From contig NZ_JADPMR010000001.1 of assembly GCF_015686695.1 (NCBI RefSeq), positions 2,728,001-2,792,000 of the forward strand: 64,000 nucleotides of DNA. The letters are read 5' to 3'. The stretch is from Vibrio nitrifigilis. GTDB taxonomy: Bacteria > Pseudomonadota > Gammaproteobacteria > Enterobacterales > Vibrionaceae. The first letter of the stretch is position 1, and each line of letters begins with the position of its first letter. Shown here piece by piece: positions 31,385 through 40,291 of this stretch. The translations under genes were made by a program, and so were the position numbers. Under the pieces are notes generated by a model. The model was not told where the DNA came from. It ran no database searches and saw nothing but the letters and a program-made list of their open reading frames with translations.

Positions 31385-32392
31385 TTACTCTTCAAACTGC
31401 CAAGCTTCGGCTATACCTGCTGATGTTGCTGAGATAATGCGTTGCTGTTTATCAATAGCCGCATCATACACTACCGCCCTTGGTGGGCGCGCATCTTTTC
31501 TCGGTTTTGTGTCGAAACTATCGAGGCGTTTTCCTGTTTGCGTATTCCAAATTTCGACTCGACTTGACGGTGTACCAGTGATTAAGTAACGACCATCATC
31601 AGAAAAACGAGCTGAGCTGAAAATAAGTTGACGGGAAAAGCTTTTCAATTGAGCTTGTTTCTTTCCTGTTTTTAAATTCCAGATATAGGCATCTTTACCA
31701 TCATCTGAGGTGAAGGCATATAAACCGTCACGCTGCAATGCGACTCTATTCACTCTGTGTTCATGTTCAAAGGTTAATATGATCTGGCCGGTGTGGGTAT
31801 CCCATAAGAACGCATTATGGTCGTTACCACCGGTTAAGGCATAGTGACCGTTGGGAGATAGAGCGACAGTATTCACTTTTTCGCGGTGAGCAAGGAACTC
31901 TAAGCGGCGCCCGGTGACTAAGTCGACGTAGATTGCTTTTCCATTGGACAAACCGAGTAAGACTTGTTGACCATCACTTGAGATATCAACGTCACGAATT
32001 AGGCCATCTGAGATAGACCAAAGTCCTTTGGCTTGTGTCATTCCTAAGTCCCAAACAGCAAAGTTGATTTGGGAGGCTGTGATGGCATAGCGATCATTAT
32101 CAGAAATGCGGATATTGGTTACAGTGGTTGCTTCTTGGTCTTGAGCACCTAAATCGGCTAGCTGTTTACGTTGGGTAAGATCCCACAGTAATAGCTGATG
32201 TTCTTTTGAATAAATAAGAGCAAAACGGCCATCACGACTTAGACCAAAAGCCGTCGAACCATTGGGTTCAAGATCCCACTCTTCGACAGAGTGGCTTGTG
32301 AAAAAGCATCCATTTAACGTCACTATGACAAACAGATACAGGATGAAATGAGAAATTAACTGTTTCAAGTTTAATAATCCGTTAAGTATCAA
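31385..32392 (-). CDS. WD40-repeat lipoprotein
   Basis: The 335-residue protein has an N-terminal hydrophobic segment ending in a lipobox (LNGC, lipidated Cys29), so it should be a lipoprotein. The rest is a beta-propeller of WD40-like repeats: several blocks of about 42 residues end in W-D or W-N motifs (LLLWDLT, FAVWDLG, AFLWDTHTG, AYIWNLKTGK, VEIWNTQTGK). Such propellers are protein-binding platforms; the partner is unknown. It lies upstream of slyX on the same strand and is divergent from fkpA, with 110 bp between the starts. Confidence 0.85.
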   Translation of the reverse strand: MILNGLLNLKQLISHFILYLFVIVTLNGCFFTSHSVEEWDLEPNGSTAFGLSRDGRFALIYSKEHQLLLWDLTQRKQLADLGAQDQEATTVTNIRISDNDRYAITASQINFAVWDLGMTQAKGLWSISDGLIRDVDISSDGQQVLLGLSNGKAIYVDLVTGRRLEFLAHREKVNTVALSPNGHYALTGGNDHNAFLWDTHTGQIILTFEHEHRVNRVALQRDGLYAFTSDDGKDAYIWNLKTGKKQAQLKSFSRQLIFSSARFSDDGRYLITGTPSSRVEIWNTQTGKRLDSFDTKPRKDARPPRAVVYDAAIDKQQRIISATSAGIAEAWQFEE

Positions 32393-32502
32393 GACAATCG
32401 AATAACATCAAGTTATATTGGTACAACTGTGTGTTGTGCACCACTGCAAACCTCATTTTTGTGCACAATCCCAATAGGACTGCCGAAAAATTGGAGAATT
32501 TA

Positions 32503-33300
32503 ATGAAATCATTATTTAAAGTGTCACTGCTTGCCGCTACCGTTATGTTAGCAGCTGGCTGCCAGCAAGATGAACAAAAAAAATCGGACACTAAACCAGC
32601 TGCTGAGCAATCGCAAGGTGCAGTTAACTTTAAATCAGACGATGATAAAGCGGCATACGCTATCGGTGTTTCTTTTGCTAACTACCTATCTTCTAGCTTA
32701 GAAAAACCAAAAGAGATTGGTGTTGAGCTTAACAAAGATATCGTTCTGCAAGGTATCGAAGATACATTCGCTGGTAAAGCGGGCATGAAAGATGATGAGA
32801 CACGTAAAGTGCTTAAAGATCTGGATAAGCGCGTTGCTGAAAAAATGAAGAAAAAGCAAGCGGATGAAGCAGCAGCTAACCAGAAGAAAGGTGATGACTA
32901 CCGTGCTAAGTTTGCAAAAGAAGACGGCGTGAAAACGACTAAATCTGGTTTGATGTATAAAGTTCTGACACCAGGTAAAGGCGCATCACCTAAAGCAACG
33001 GATACCGTTCAAGTTCAATACAAAGGTACTTTGATTGACGGAACGAAATTTGATAGCTCTTATGACCGTGGTGAGCCAGCTACTTTCCCGCTAAATCGCG
33101 TGATCCCTGGTTGGACTGAAGGTGTTCAACTAATGAAACCAGGCGCTAAATATGAGTTTGTGATTCCGCCAAAATTGGCTTATGGCAAACAAGCAACACC
33201 AAAAATTCCAGCAGATTCTACGTTGGTGTTTGAAGTGGAGTTACTTAAAGTCAACCCTAAGCCAGAGCACAAAGCAGCAGTACCAAGTACTAAAAAATAA
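32503..33300 (+). CDS. fkpA: FKBP-type peptidyl-prolyl isomerase FkpA, probable lipoprotein
   Basis: FkpA is an envelope prolyl isomerase and chaperone. The 265 residues have a signal peptide, an N-terminal dimerisation domain (about 45-140, helical and Lys-rich) and a C-terminal FKBP domain (about 150-250) with YKGTLIDGTKFDSSYDRGEP and VIPPKLAYG. The signal ends in LAAGCQQ, a plausible lipobox with Cys20, whereas the E. coli protein is soluble. The ATG at 32503 is set by GGAGAA upstream; the frame is open further back without support. The C-terminus is Lys-rich. Confidence 0.94.
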   Translation: MKSLFKVSLLAATVMLAAGCQQDEQKKSDTKPAAEQSQGAVNFKSDDDKAAYAIGVSFANYLSSSLEKPKEIGVELNKDIVLQGIEDTFAGKAGMKDDETRKVLKDLDKRVAEKMKKKQADEAAANQKKGDDYRAKFAKEDGVKTTKSGLMYKVLTPGKGASPKATDTVQVQYKGTLIDGTKFDSSYDRGEPATFPLNRVIPGWTEGVQLMKPGAKYEFVIPPKLAYGKQATPKIPADSTLVFEVELLKVNPKPEHKAAVPSTKK

Positions 33301-33320
33301 TTTAGAGACAAAATAGAGAA

Positions 33321-33348
33321 AAGGGCTTGTTTATCAAGCCCTTTTTTT
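33321..33348 (+). terminator. Intrinsic terminator of fkpA
   Basis: A 9-bp perfect stem (AAGGGCTTG/CAAGCCCTT) with a 5-nt loop runs into seven T, 20 bp after the fkpA stop. Confidence 0.92.
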
Positions 33349-33378
33349 ATAGTTATCTATCTTGATAAGAACATTAAA

Positions 33379-33474
33379 ATTGTTCTAGGTCACTAGTTGG
33401 TAATATAGCGCAGCAAAATATTAAAATTTTCTGATAAACTTACCCTAAATTGTTGAATTATTGTTCTAAGGTCA
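33379..33474. repeat. Direct repeat pair before yheO
   Basis: ATTGTTCTAGGTCA at 33379-33392 recurs with one extra A at 33460-33474. The second copy covers the ribosome binding site of yheO. The first overlaps an inverted pair GAACA/TGTTC at 33369-33385. Confidence 0.5.
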
Positions 33475-33480
33475 AAAACA

Positions 33481-34203
33481 GTGACAACCACAGAAACCAT
33501 TAACTCTGAACTGCTTCTGGAGATGGAATCGGTGCATGTGAAGCCTTTTTCTGAACATGACAAAGTGATTCTTAAATCCTACGAAGCTGTGGTAGACGGT
33601 ATCGCCAGTCTGATTGGTCCTTTTTGTGAAATCGTTTTGCATTCACTGGAAGATCTGAATACCTCTGCGGTAAAAATTGCGAACGGTGAAAATACCGGTC
33701 GTCAGGTGGGATCGCCAATCACTGATTTAGCATTAAAAATGCTAAAGGATATTGAAGGTTCGGAAAGAAACTTTTCGCGTTCTTATTTTACTCGGGCTAA
33801 AGGTGGCGTATTGATGAAGTCCATCACGGTAGCTATCCGTAATGGGGATAACCGTGTGATCGGCTTATTATGTGTCAACGTAAACCTAGATGCGCCATTC
33901 TCACAAATTCTGAATTCGTTTTTGCCAACACCTGAAGCACAAGAAGCTGCCTCTAACGTTAACTTTGCTAGTGATGTTGAAGAGCTGGTGGACCAAACCG
34001 TTGAGCGTACAATTGAAGAGATCAATGCGGATAAATCGGTATCGAATAACACCAAAAACCGCCAGATTGTGATGGAGTTATTTGATAAAGGCATTTTCGA
34101 TATTAAAGATGCAATAAATCGGGTCGCTGATCGTTTGAACATCTCTAAACACACTGTCTATTTATATATTCGTCAGCGTAAAACTGAGGAAGATGAAAAG
34201 TGA
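33481..34203 (+). CDS. yheO: YheO-like PAS/HTH transcriptional regulator
   Basis: The 240-residue protein matches E. coli YheO along its length: a PAS-like YheO domain (about 25-150, LKSYEAVVDGIASLIGPFCE onward, with YFTRAKGGVLMKS) and a C-terminal helix-turn-helix (about 195-235, IFDIKDAINRVADRLNISKH). Its targets are not known to me. It starts with GTG after an AAGG site. Its last bases overlap the start of tusD (GTGA), so it heads the yheO-tusDCB operon, the same order as in E. coli. Confidence 0.92.
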   Translation: MTTTETINSELLLEMESVHVKPFSEHDKVILKSYEAVVDGIASLIGPFCEIVLHSLEDLNTSAVKIANGENTGRQVGSPITDLALKMLKDIEGSERNFSRSYFTRAKGGVLMKSITVAIRNGDNRVIGLLCVNVNLDAPFSQILNSFLPTPEAQEAASNVNFASDVEELVDQTVERTIEEINADKSVSNNTKNRQIVMELFDKGIFDIKDAINRVADRLNISKHTVYLYIRQRKTEEDEK

Positions 34204-34610
34204 GTGAAAGCCCATCGACATCACTGAACTATTGCTTAGTGGTAAATGGTCCGGTTTATGGAACCCAAACGTCACGTAGTGCTTACTTATTTGCCAACGC
34301 TTTGATTGAAAAAGGACACACCTTAAAGGGTGTGTTTTTCTATCAAGATGGAGTCAATAATGGTAGTGCGTTGACCGTACCCGCAAATGATGAGTTTGAC
34401 CTTGTAGCAGCTTGGCAGTCGTTAGCGCAAAAACATAACGTAAAGCTCGAAACATGTGTGGCAGCGGCATTGCGTCGGGGAATTGTTAGTGAAGCTGAAC
34501 AACAGTTACATCAATTGCCCAACAGTAATCTGGCTCAAGGTTTTGAACAAACAGGGCTAGGTAGTTTGGCGGAGTCGCTATTAACACAGGACAGAGTGGT
34601 GCAATTTTGA
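34200..34610 (+). CDS. tusD: Sulfurtransferase complex subunit TusD
   Basis: TusD takes sulfur from TusA and passes it to TusE for s2U34 synthesis in tRNA by MnmA. The 136 residues carry the conserved catalytic cysteine in CVAAALRRG (about residue 86) and the family blocks NGPVYGTQ, GVFFYQDGV and the final DRVVQF. It starts with a GTG that overlaps the yheO stop, and its stop overlaps the tusC start. Confidence 0.95.
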   Translation: MSESPSTSLNYCLVVNGPVYGTQTSRSAYLFANALIEKGHTLKGVFFYQDGVNNGSALTVPANDEFDLVAAWQSLAQKHNVKLETCVAAALRRGIVSEAEQQLHQLPNSNLAQGFEQTGLGSLAESLLTQDRVVQF

Positions 34611-34963
34611 ATAAAGTCGCGTTTATCTTTCATCAAGCACCACACCAAGTGACTTCGGGGCGAGAAGGGTTAGATGCCATCCTTGCTACATCCAACTATA
34701 GCGAAGATATTGCGTTATTTTTTGTTGGTGAAGGTGTCTTACAGTTGCTTAAGGACCAACAGCCAGAGCATATTTTGAGCCGTAATTATTCCAGTGCTTT
34801 TAAGCTGTTAGATTTATATGACCTTGAGCAACGTTATATTTGCAGTGAGAGTTTGCAGCAATGGGGCATTGCACAAAGTGAATTGATTATTGATGGTGAA
34901 TGCCTTTCTCCTCAAGAGTTGGCTGATAAGTTAAGTCAATTCGACAATGTTTTAAGTTATTAA
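34607..34963 (+). CDS. tusC: Sulfurtransferase complex subunit TusC
   Basis: TusC is a structural subunit of the TusBCD sulfur-relay heterohexamer, a DsrEF-like fold. The 118 residues include IFHQAPHQVTSGREGLDAIL and DIALFFVGEGVLQLL, typical of the family. It starts with TTG, overlapping the tusD stop codon, so expression depends on translational coupling. Confidence 0.94.
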   Translation: MNKVAFIFHQAPHQVTSGREGLDAILATSNYSEDIALFFVGEGVLQLLKDQQPEHILSRNYSSAFKLLDLYDLEQRYICSESLQQWGIAQSELIIDGECLSPQELADKLSQFDNVLSY

Positions 34964-34972
34964 GGTAATCAG

Positions 34973-35248
34973 ATGTTACATATCGTCAAAAGCATCGAAA
35001 AATTGCCTCTTGTTATTTCTCTGTTACGAGAAGAAGATGCTCTCTTATTAGTAGAAGGTGCCATCTATGCTGCACATGAGAAATCTCAAGCTTATGCGAG
35101 TATTAAATCTTGTGTCGGAGTTTATGTTTTACAAGAGGATCTAATGGCTAGAGGCTGGGAACATAAAGTAGCAAAAACGCTGGACATCGTTGATATGGCG
35201 GGCTTTGTAGACTTAACTGTAACCCATGTTAACTCAGCCACTTGGTAG
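34973..35248 (+). CDS. tusB: Sulfurtransferase complex subunit TusB
   Basis: TusB is the third subunit of the TusBCD complex. The 91-residue product shows the DsrH-like pattern MLHIVKSIEKLPLVISLLRE and ends, as is usual, with a tryptophan. It follows tusC by 9 bp with an AAGG site before its ATG. The str operon begins downstream with its own promoter. Confidence 0.93.
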   Translation: MLHIVKSIEKLPLVISLLREEDALLLVEGAIYAAHEKSQAYASIKSCVGVYVLQEDLMARGWEHKVAKTLDIVDMAGFVDLTVTHVNSATW

Positions 35249-35320
35249 TGTTTTTTTTAAGGTGTTGCGTTTAACTGACACTCAGCCTTAAAGAACACGC
35301 AAAAAAGATCTGTATATTTC

Positions 35321-35349
35321 TTGACACTCCCTCTGCTGCTGCATAGAAT
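35321..35349 (+). promoter_or_regulatory. Sigma-70 promoter of the str operon
   Basis: A perfect TTGACA (35321-35326) and TAGAAT (35344-35349) are spaced by 17 bp, about 70 bp before rpsL. The discriminator is TTTGCGTCCC. Confidence 0.92.
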
Positions 35350-35418
35350 TTTGCGTCCCTATTTAGGTAGGGATAGATTTTTCACAAAGCTTACTTTAAG
35401 TAAATCAGGAGCTATTTA

Positions 35419-35793
35419 ATGGCAACTATTAACCAGTTGGTACGTAAGCCACGTGCAAAGCAAGTTGTTAAAAGCAACGTGCCTGCACTAGAAGCGTGCC
35501 CACAAAAACGTGGTGTATGTACTCGTGTTTACACTACTACACCTAAAAAACCTAACTCAGCACTTCGTAAAGTTTGTCGTGTACGTCTGACTAACGGTTT
35601 CGAAGTAACTTCGTACATCGGCGGTGAAGGTCACAACCTTCAAGAGCACTCAGTTGTTCTAATCCGTGGTGGTCGTGTTAAAGACCTTCCAGGTGTGCGT
35701 TACCACACTGTACGTGGTGCACTTGACTGTGCAGGCGTAAATGACCGTAAACAAGGTCGTTCTAAATACGGTGTGAAACGTCCTAAGTCTTAA
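35419..35793 (+). CDS. rpsL: 30S ribosomal protein S12
   Basis: S12 shapes the decoding centre. The 124 residues are nearly those of E. coli, with the streptomycin-site lysines in TTPKKPNSALRK and GGRVKDLPGVRYH intact, so the sensitive form. An AGGAG site precedes the ATG. It is the first gene of the rpsL-rpsG-fusA-tuf operon. Confidence 0.99.
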   Translation: MATINQLVRKPRAKQVVKSNVPALEACPQKRGVCTRVYTTTPKKPNSALRKVCRVRLTNGFEVTSYIGGEGHNLQEHSVVLIRGGRVKDLPGVRYHTVRGALDCAGVNDRKQGRSKYGVKRPKS

Positions 35794-35891
35794 TGGATTC
35801 CGTTAAGTAAGGCCAAACACTAATTTATTTATTAATTTTTGAAGAAACTGAAAAGTTTTGGATAACCTGAAGAAGACAACGGAGAATATCC

Positions 35892-36362
35892 ATGCCACGT
35901 CGTCGCGTTATTGGTCAGCGTAAGATCCTTCCAGATCCAAAGTTCAAATCTGAACTGCTGGCAAAATTCGTTAACATCCTTATGGTTGACGGTAAAAAAT
36001 CTACTGCAGAAAAAATTGTTTACACTGCACTAGACACTATGGCTGAGAAATCTGGTAAAGATCACTTAGCTGTATTCGAAGAAGCTCTTGAAAATGTACG
36101 CCCTGCGGTAGAAGTTAAATCTCGCCGTGTTGGTGGTTCAACTTACCAAGTGCCTGTAGAAGTACGTCCGGTTCGCCGTAACGCACTTGCTATGCGTTGG
36201 TTGGTTGAAGCTGCGCGCAAGCGTGGTGAAAAATCTATGGCTGCACGTCTATCAGCAGAAATGCTAGACGCGGCTGAAAACAAAGGTACTGCTGTTAAGA
36301 AACGTGAAGACGTTCACCGTATGGCAGATGCAAACAAAGCGTTTGCTCATTACCGTTGGTAA
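35892..36362 (+). CDS. rpsG: 30S ribosomal protein S7
   Basis: S7 nucleates assembly of the 30S head. The 156 residues begin MPRRRVIGQRKILPDPKF and carry the basic KSRRVGGSTYQVPVEVRP segment. In E. coli S7 represses translation from the rpsL-rpsG spacer; here that spacer is 98 bp. Confidence 0.99.
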   Translation: MPRRRVIGQRKILPDPKFKSELLAKFVNILMVDGKKSTAEKIVYTALDTMAEKSGKDHLAVFEEALENVRPAVEVKSRRVGGSTYQVPVEVRPVRRNALAMRWLVEAARKRGEKSMAARLSAEMLDAAENKGTAVKKREDVHRMADANKAFAHYRW

Positions 36363-36440
36363 TAATACCTTCTGTGCTGCGAGGTTCTCTCGCAGCACAT
36401 TTCTAGATCCTAAGGTTAACCTTAGTAAGAGGATACAATC

Positions 36441-38537
36441 GTGGCTAGGAAAACTCCTATTGAGCGCTATCGTAACATCGGTATTTGTGCTCACGTAGAC
36501 GCAGGAAAAACAACCACAACTGAGCGTATTCTGTTCTACACTGGCCTTTCTCATAAAATCGGTGAAGTTCACGATGGTGCAGCAACCATGGACTGGATGG
36601 AGCAGGAGCAAGAACGTGGTATCACAATTACCTCGGCTGCAACTACTACCTTCTGGAGTGGTATGGACCAACAGTTTGAACCACATCGCATCAACATCAT
36701 TGATACCCCAGGACACGTTGACTTTACTATTGAAGTAGAGCGTTCTCTTCGCGTGCTTGATGGTGCAATGGTTGTTTTCTGCGGTGCATCGGGCGTTGAA
36801 CCTCAATCCGAAACCGTATGGCGTCAGGCTGACAAATACCACGTTCCACGCATGGTGTTTGTTAACAAGATGGACCGTGCAGGTGCAGATTTCTTACGCG
36901 TTGTAGACCAAATTAAAAATCGTCTTGGTGCAAACCCAGTTCCAATCCAGTTAAATATTGGTGCGGAAGATGAGTTTAAAGGTGTCATCGACCTAATCAA
37001 GATGAAAGCCATTAACTGGAATGAAGCCGATCAGGGTATGACTTATACCCATGAAGATATTCCAGCAGATCTCGTTGAACTTGCTGAAGAATGGCGCACC
37101 CACATGGTGGAGTCTGCGGCAGAAGCAAACGACGAGTTAATGGATAAATACCTTGAAGAAGGTGAGCTAACGGAAGAGGAGATCAAACAAGGTCTTCGTC
37201 AACGTACGCTTAATAATGAAATTGTATTGGCAACTTGTGGTAGTGCATTTAAAAACAAAGGTGTTCAAGCTGCTCTTGATGCAGTGATTGAATTCTTGCC
37301 ATCGCCAATCGATGTCCCTTCTATTAAAGGTGAAGATGAGTCAGGTAATGTGCTTGAGCGTCATGCTGATGACCAAGAACCATTCTCTGCACTAGCATTC
37401 AAAATCGCAACAGACCCGTTTGTTGGTACGTTGGCGTTTATGCGTGTTTATTCTGGTGTTGTAAAATCAGGCGATGCTGTGTACAACTCAGTGAAACAAA
37501 AACGTGAACGCTTTGGCCGTATTGTGCAAATGCACTCTAACAAACGTGAAGAAATCAAAGAAGTTTACGCAGGTGATATTGCTGCGGCAATCGGCCTAAA
37601 AGATGTGACTACGGGTGACACACTTTGTGATCCAAACCATCGAGTCATTCTAGAACGTATGGAATTCCCTACACCGGTTATTCAAATCGCTGTAGAGCCT
37701 CGTTCTAAGGCTGACCAAGAAAAAATGGGTATTGCGCTGGGTAAACTGGCTGCTGAAGACCCTTCTTTCCGCGTTGAAACGGATGAAGATACAGGCCAAA
37801 CGTTGATTTCTGGTATGGGTGAACTTCACCTTGATATCATCGTTGATCGCCTAAAGCGTGAATTCAGTGTTGATTGTAACGTGGGTAAACCTCAGGTTGC
37901 TTACCGCGAGACTATTCGTGGATCCACCGAAGTAGAAGGCAAGTTTGTTCGTCAATCGGGCGGGCGAGGTCAGTATGGCCATGTTTGGCTTAAACTGGAA
38001 CCGTCTGAACCAGACGAAGGGTTTGTTTTTGTTGACGAAATCGTTGGTGGTGTCGTTCCTAAGGAATACATCAGTTCGGTAGCGAAAGGTATCGAAGAAC
38101 AAATGAACAATGGTGTTCTTGCTGGCTATCCTGTTATGGATGTTAAAGCGACCTTGTTCGATGGTTCATACCACGATGTTGACTCTAACGAGATGGCGTT
38201 TAAAATCGCTGGCTCGATGGCGTTTAAGAAAGGTGCGCTGCAAGCAAACCCAGTTATTCTTGAACCGCTAATGAAAGTTGAAGTAACCACTCCGGAAGAT
38301 TGGATGGGTGATGTTGTTGGTGATCTTAACCGTCGCCGCGGCCTTATCGATGGTATGGATGAAGGGCCTGTCGGGCTGAAAATTATTCATGCTAAAGTCC
38401 CTCTTGCGGAAATGTTTGGTTACGCAACTGACCTTCGCTCTGCGACACAGGGCCGTGCAACATACTCTATGGAGTTTTGTGAGTACGGTGAAGTGCCTAA
38501 AAACGTTGCTGAAGCAATCGTTGCTGAGCGCGGTTAA
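36441..38537 (+). CDS. fusA: Elongation factor G
   Basis: EF-G drives translocation by GTP hydrolysis. The 698 residues show AHVDAGKT at 17-24, the switch II segment DTPGHVDFT and NKMDRAGADF, followed by domains II-V. It starts with GTG after an AGAGGA site. Only this one copy is in the window; a second fusA paralogue is known from many vibrios. Confidence 0.98.
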   Translation: MARKTPIERYRNIGICAHVDAGKTTTTERILFYTGLSHKIGEVHDGAATMDWMEQEQERGITITSAATTTFWSGMDQQFEPHRINIIDTPGHVDFTIEVERSLRVLDGAMVVFCGASGVEPQSETVWRQADKYHVPRMVFVNKMDRAGADFLRVVDQIKNRLGANPVPIQLNIGAEDEFKGVIDLIKMKAINWNEADQGMTYTHEDIPADLVELAEEWRTHMVESAAEANDELMDKYLEEGELTEEEIKQGLRQRTLNNEIVLATCGSAFKNKGVQAALDAVIEFLPSPIDVPSIKGEDESGNVLERHADDQEPFSALAFKIATDPFVGTLAFMRVYSGVVKSGDAVYNSVKQKRERFGRIVQMHSNKREEIKEVYAGDIAAAIGLKDVTTGDTLCDPNHRVILERMEFPTPVIQIAVEPRSKADQEKMGIALGKLAAEDPSFRVETDEDTGQTLISGMGELHLDIIVDRLKREFSVDCNVGKPQVAYRETIRGSTEVEGKFVRQSGGRGQYGHVWLKLEPSEPDEGFVFVDEIVGGVVPKEYISSVAKGIEEQMNNGVLAGYPVMDVKATLFDGSYHDVDSNEMAFKIAGSMAFKKGALQANPVILEPLMKVEVTTPEDWMGDVVGDLNRRRGLIDGMDEGPVGLKIIHAKVPLAEMFGYATDLRSATQGRATYSMEFCEYGEVPKNVAEAIVAERG

Positions 38538-38644
38538 CAATGAATCTATTGCGCTAACGAGCGTTGGCGCATAAAATAGCAATTTCTGGCGCGCCTTGGG
38601 TGTACGTTACTCAAGGTGAATCATAACTAGGAAGGAACACGATC

Positions 38645-39829
38645 GTGTCTAAAGAAAAATTTGAACGTACGAAACCGCACGTAAACGTTGGTACTATCGG
38701 CCACGTTGACCACGGTAAAACAACTCTAACTGCAGCTATCTGTACTGTACTGTCTAAAGTATACGGCGGTTCAGCACGTGACTTTGCGTCAATCGATAAC
38801 GCTCCAGAAGAACGTGAACGCGGTATCACAATCGCAACTTCACACGTAGAATACGATACTCCAACTCGTCACTACGCGCACGTAGACTGTCCAGGACACG
38901 CTGACTATGTTAAAAACATGATCACAGGTGCTGCACAGATGGACGGTGGTATCCTAGTTGTTGCTGCAACAGATGGCCCAATGCCACAAACTCGTGAGCA
39001 CATCCTACTAGGCCGTCAGGTTGGTATCCCTTACATCATCGTATTCATGAACAAATGTGACATGGTTGATGATGAAGAGCTACTAGAACTAGTAGAAATG
39101 GAAGTTCGTGAACTTCTAACAGAATACGATTTCCCAGGCGACGACCTACCAGTAATCCAAGGTTCAGCACTTGGCGCACTACAAGGTGAAGCACAATGGG
39201 AAGAGAAGATTGTAGAACTAGCTGAAGCGCTAGACTCTTACATTCCAGAACCACAACGTGCAATCGATCAGCCATTCCTAATGCCAATCGAAGACGTATT
39301 CTCAATCCAAGGTCGTGGTACAGTAGTAACTGGCCGTATCGAGCGCGGTATCCTAAAAGTAGGTGATGAAGTTCAAATCGTGGGTATTCACGACACAACT
39401 GCAACTACTTGTACAGGTGTTGAGATGTTCCGTAAACTTCTAGACGAAGGTCGTGCGGGTGAAAACGTTGGTGCACTACTACGTGGTACTAAACGTGACG
39501 AAGTTGAACGCGGTCAAGTACTAGCGGCACCAGGTTCAATCACTCCACACACTAAGTTTGAATCAGAAGTATACGTACTGTCTAAAGATGAAGGTGGTCG
39601 TCACACACCATTCTTCAAAGGCTACCGTCCACAATTCTACTTCCGTACAACTGACGTAACTGGTGACATCCAGCTACCAGAAGGCGTAGAAATGGTAATG
39701 CCAGGCGACAACGTTAAAATGACTGTAGAACTAATCGCCCCAATCGCGATGGACGAAGGTCTACGTTTCGCGATCCGTGAAGGCGGTCGTACAGTAGGTG
39801 CAGGTGTTGTAGCTAAAATTGATGCTTAA
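38645..39829 (+). CDS. tuf: Elongation factor Tu
   Basis: EF-Tu delivers aminoacyl-tRNA to the ribosome. The 394 residues have GHVDHGKT at 19-26, DCPGHADYVKNMITG, NKCDMVDD and the C-terminal beta domains ending AKIDA. It starts with GTG after AGGAAGG. It closes the str operon and is followed by a terminator. Confidence 0.99.
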   Translation: MSKEKFERTKPHVNVGTIGHVDHGKTTLTAAICTVLSKVYGGSARDFASIDNAPEERERGITIATSHVEYDTPTRHYAHVDCPGHADYVKNMITGAAQMDGGILVVAATDGPMPQTREHILLGRQVGIPYIIVFMNKCDMVDDEELLELVEMEVRELLTEYDFPGDDLPVIQGSALGALQGEAQWEEKIVELAEALDSYIPEPQRAIDQPFLMPIEDVFSIQGRGTVVTGRIERGILKVGDEVQIVGIHDTTATTCTGVEMFRKLLDEGRAGENVGALLRGTKRDEVERGQVLAAPGSITPHTKFESEVYVLSKDEGGRHTPFFKGYRPQFYFRTTDVTGDIQLPEGVEMVMPGDNVKMTVELIAPIAMDEGLRFAIREGGRTVGAGVVAKIDA

Positions 39830-39866
39830 TTTGCATTAAATTTAGTGCGGACATCGCATTGAAAGA

Positions 39867-39892
39867 AAAGGGAAGCTTCGGCTTCCCTTTTT
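39867..39892 (+). terminator. Intrinsic terminator of the str operon
   Basis: A perfect 10-bp stem (AAAGGGAAGC/GCTTCCCTTT) closes a TTCG tetraloop and runs into T, 37 bp after the tuf stop. Confidence 0.93.
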
Positions 39893-39972
39893 GCATGTTA
39901 GGAGCACGAAATAAACTGATGATAATTCTATTTATAACTAAATGTTATTAATTCTTATTTCACTAAAGGTGG

Positions 39973-39991
39973 TAATAAGAATAGTTATTGT
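39973..39991. promoter_or_regulatory. Possible Fur box before bfd
   Basis: The AT-rich sequence TAATAAGAATAGTTATTGT has partial dyad symmetry (AATAA/TTATT) and resembles the Fur box only loosely. bfd is Fur-regulated in E. coli, which is the main reason for the call. Confidence 0.3.
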
Positions 39992-40027
39992 TTATATTGT
40001 CTTTAGTTTTATTAAGAAGATGATGTT

Positions 40028-40216
40028 ATGTACGTTTGTTTATGCCATGCCGTATCGGATAAAAAAATCAGACAACTTGCTGTTGAGCAGGGAGTGACAG
40101 ATATTCGGGGAATAAAAAAATGTACTGCGCTTGGTACTCAGTGTGGACGATGTGTTCGCCAAGCAAAGGAGATTTTGGAGCAGGTAAAACCAATAGAACT
40201 ACAGCAAGCCAGTTGA
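40028..40216 (+). CDS. bfd: Bacterioferritin-associated ferredoxin
   Basis: Bfd carries a [2Fe-2S] cluster and donates electrons to bacterioferritin so that stored iron is released. The 62 residues begin MYVCLCHAVSDKKIRQ and have the five conserved cysteines C4, C6, C32, C39 and C42; C4, C6, C39 and C42 bind the cluster. The ATG follows an AAGAAGATG-like purine stretch. It is directly upstream of bfr, its partner. Confidence 0.96.
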   Translation: MYVCLCHAVSDKKIRQLAVEQGVTDIRGIKKCTALGTQCGRCVRQAKEILEQVKPIELQQAS

Positions 40217-40291
40217 TTATTTTTTGGTCTTTTTTTGACACTCTTGTATTTGGTTAATAAAGTTAATGTGACCAAACAGGAGGGTTTATCT

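Noticed and set aside
36264..36842. 192-residue minus-strand frame across rpsG and fusA
   Set aside because: It spans two well-supported plus-strand genes and their spacer, with an implausible composition.
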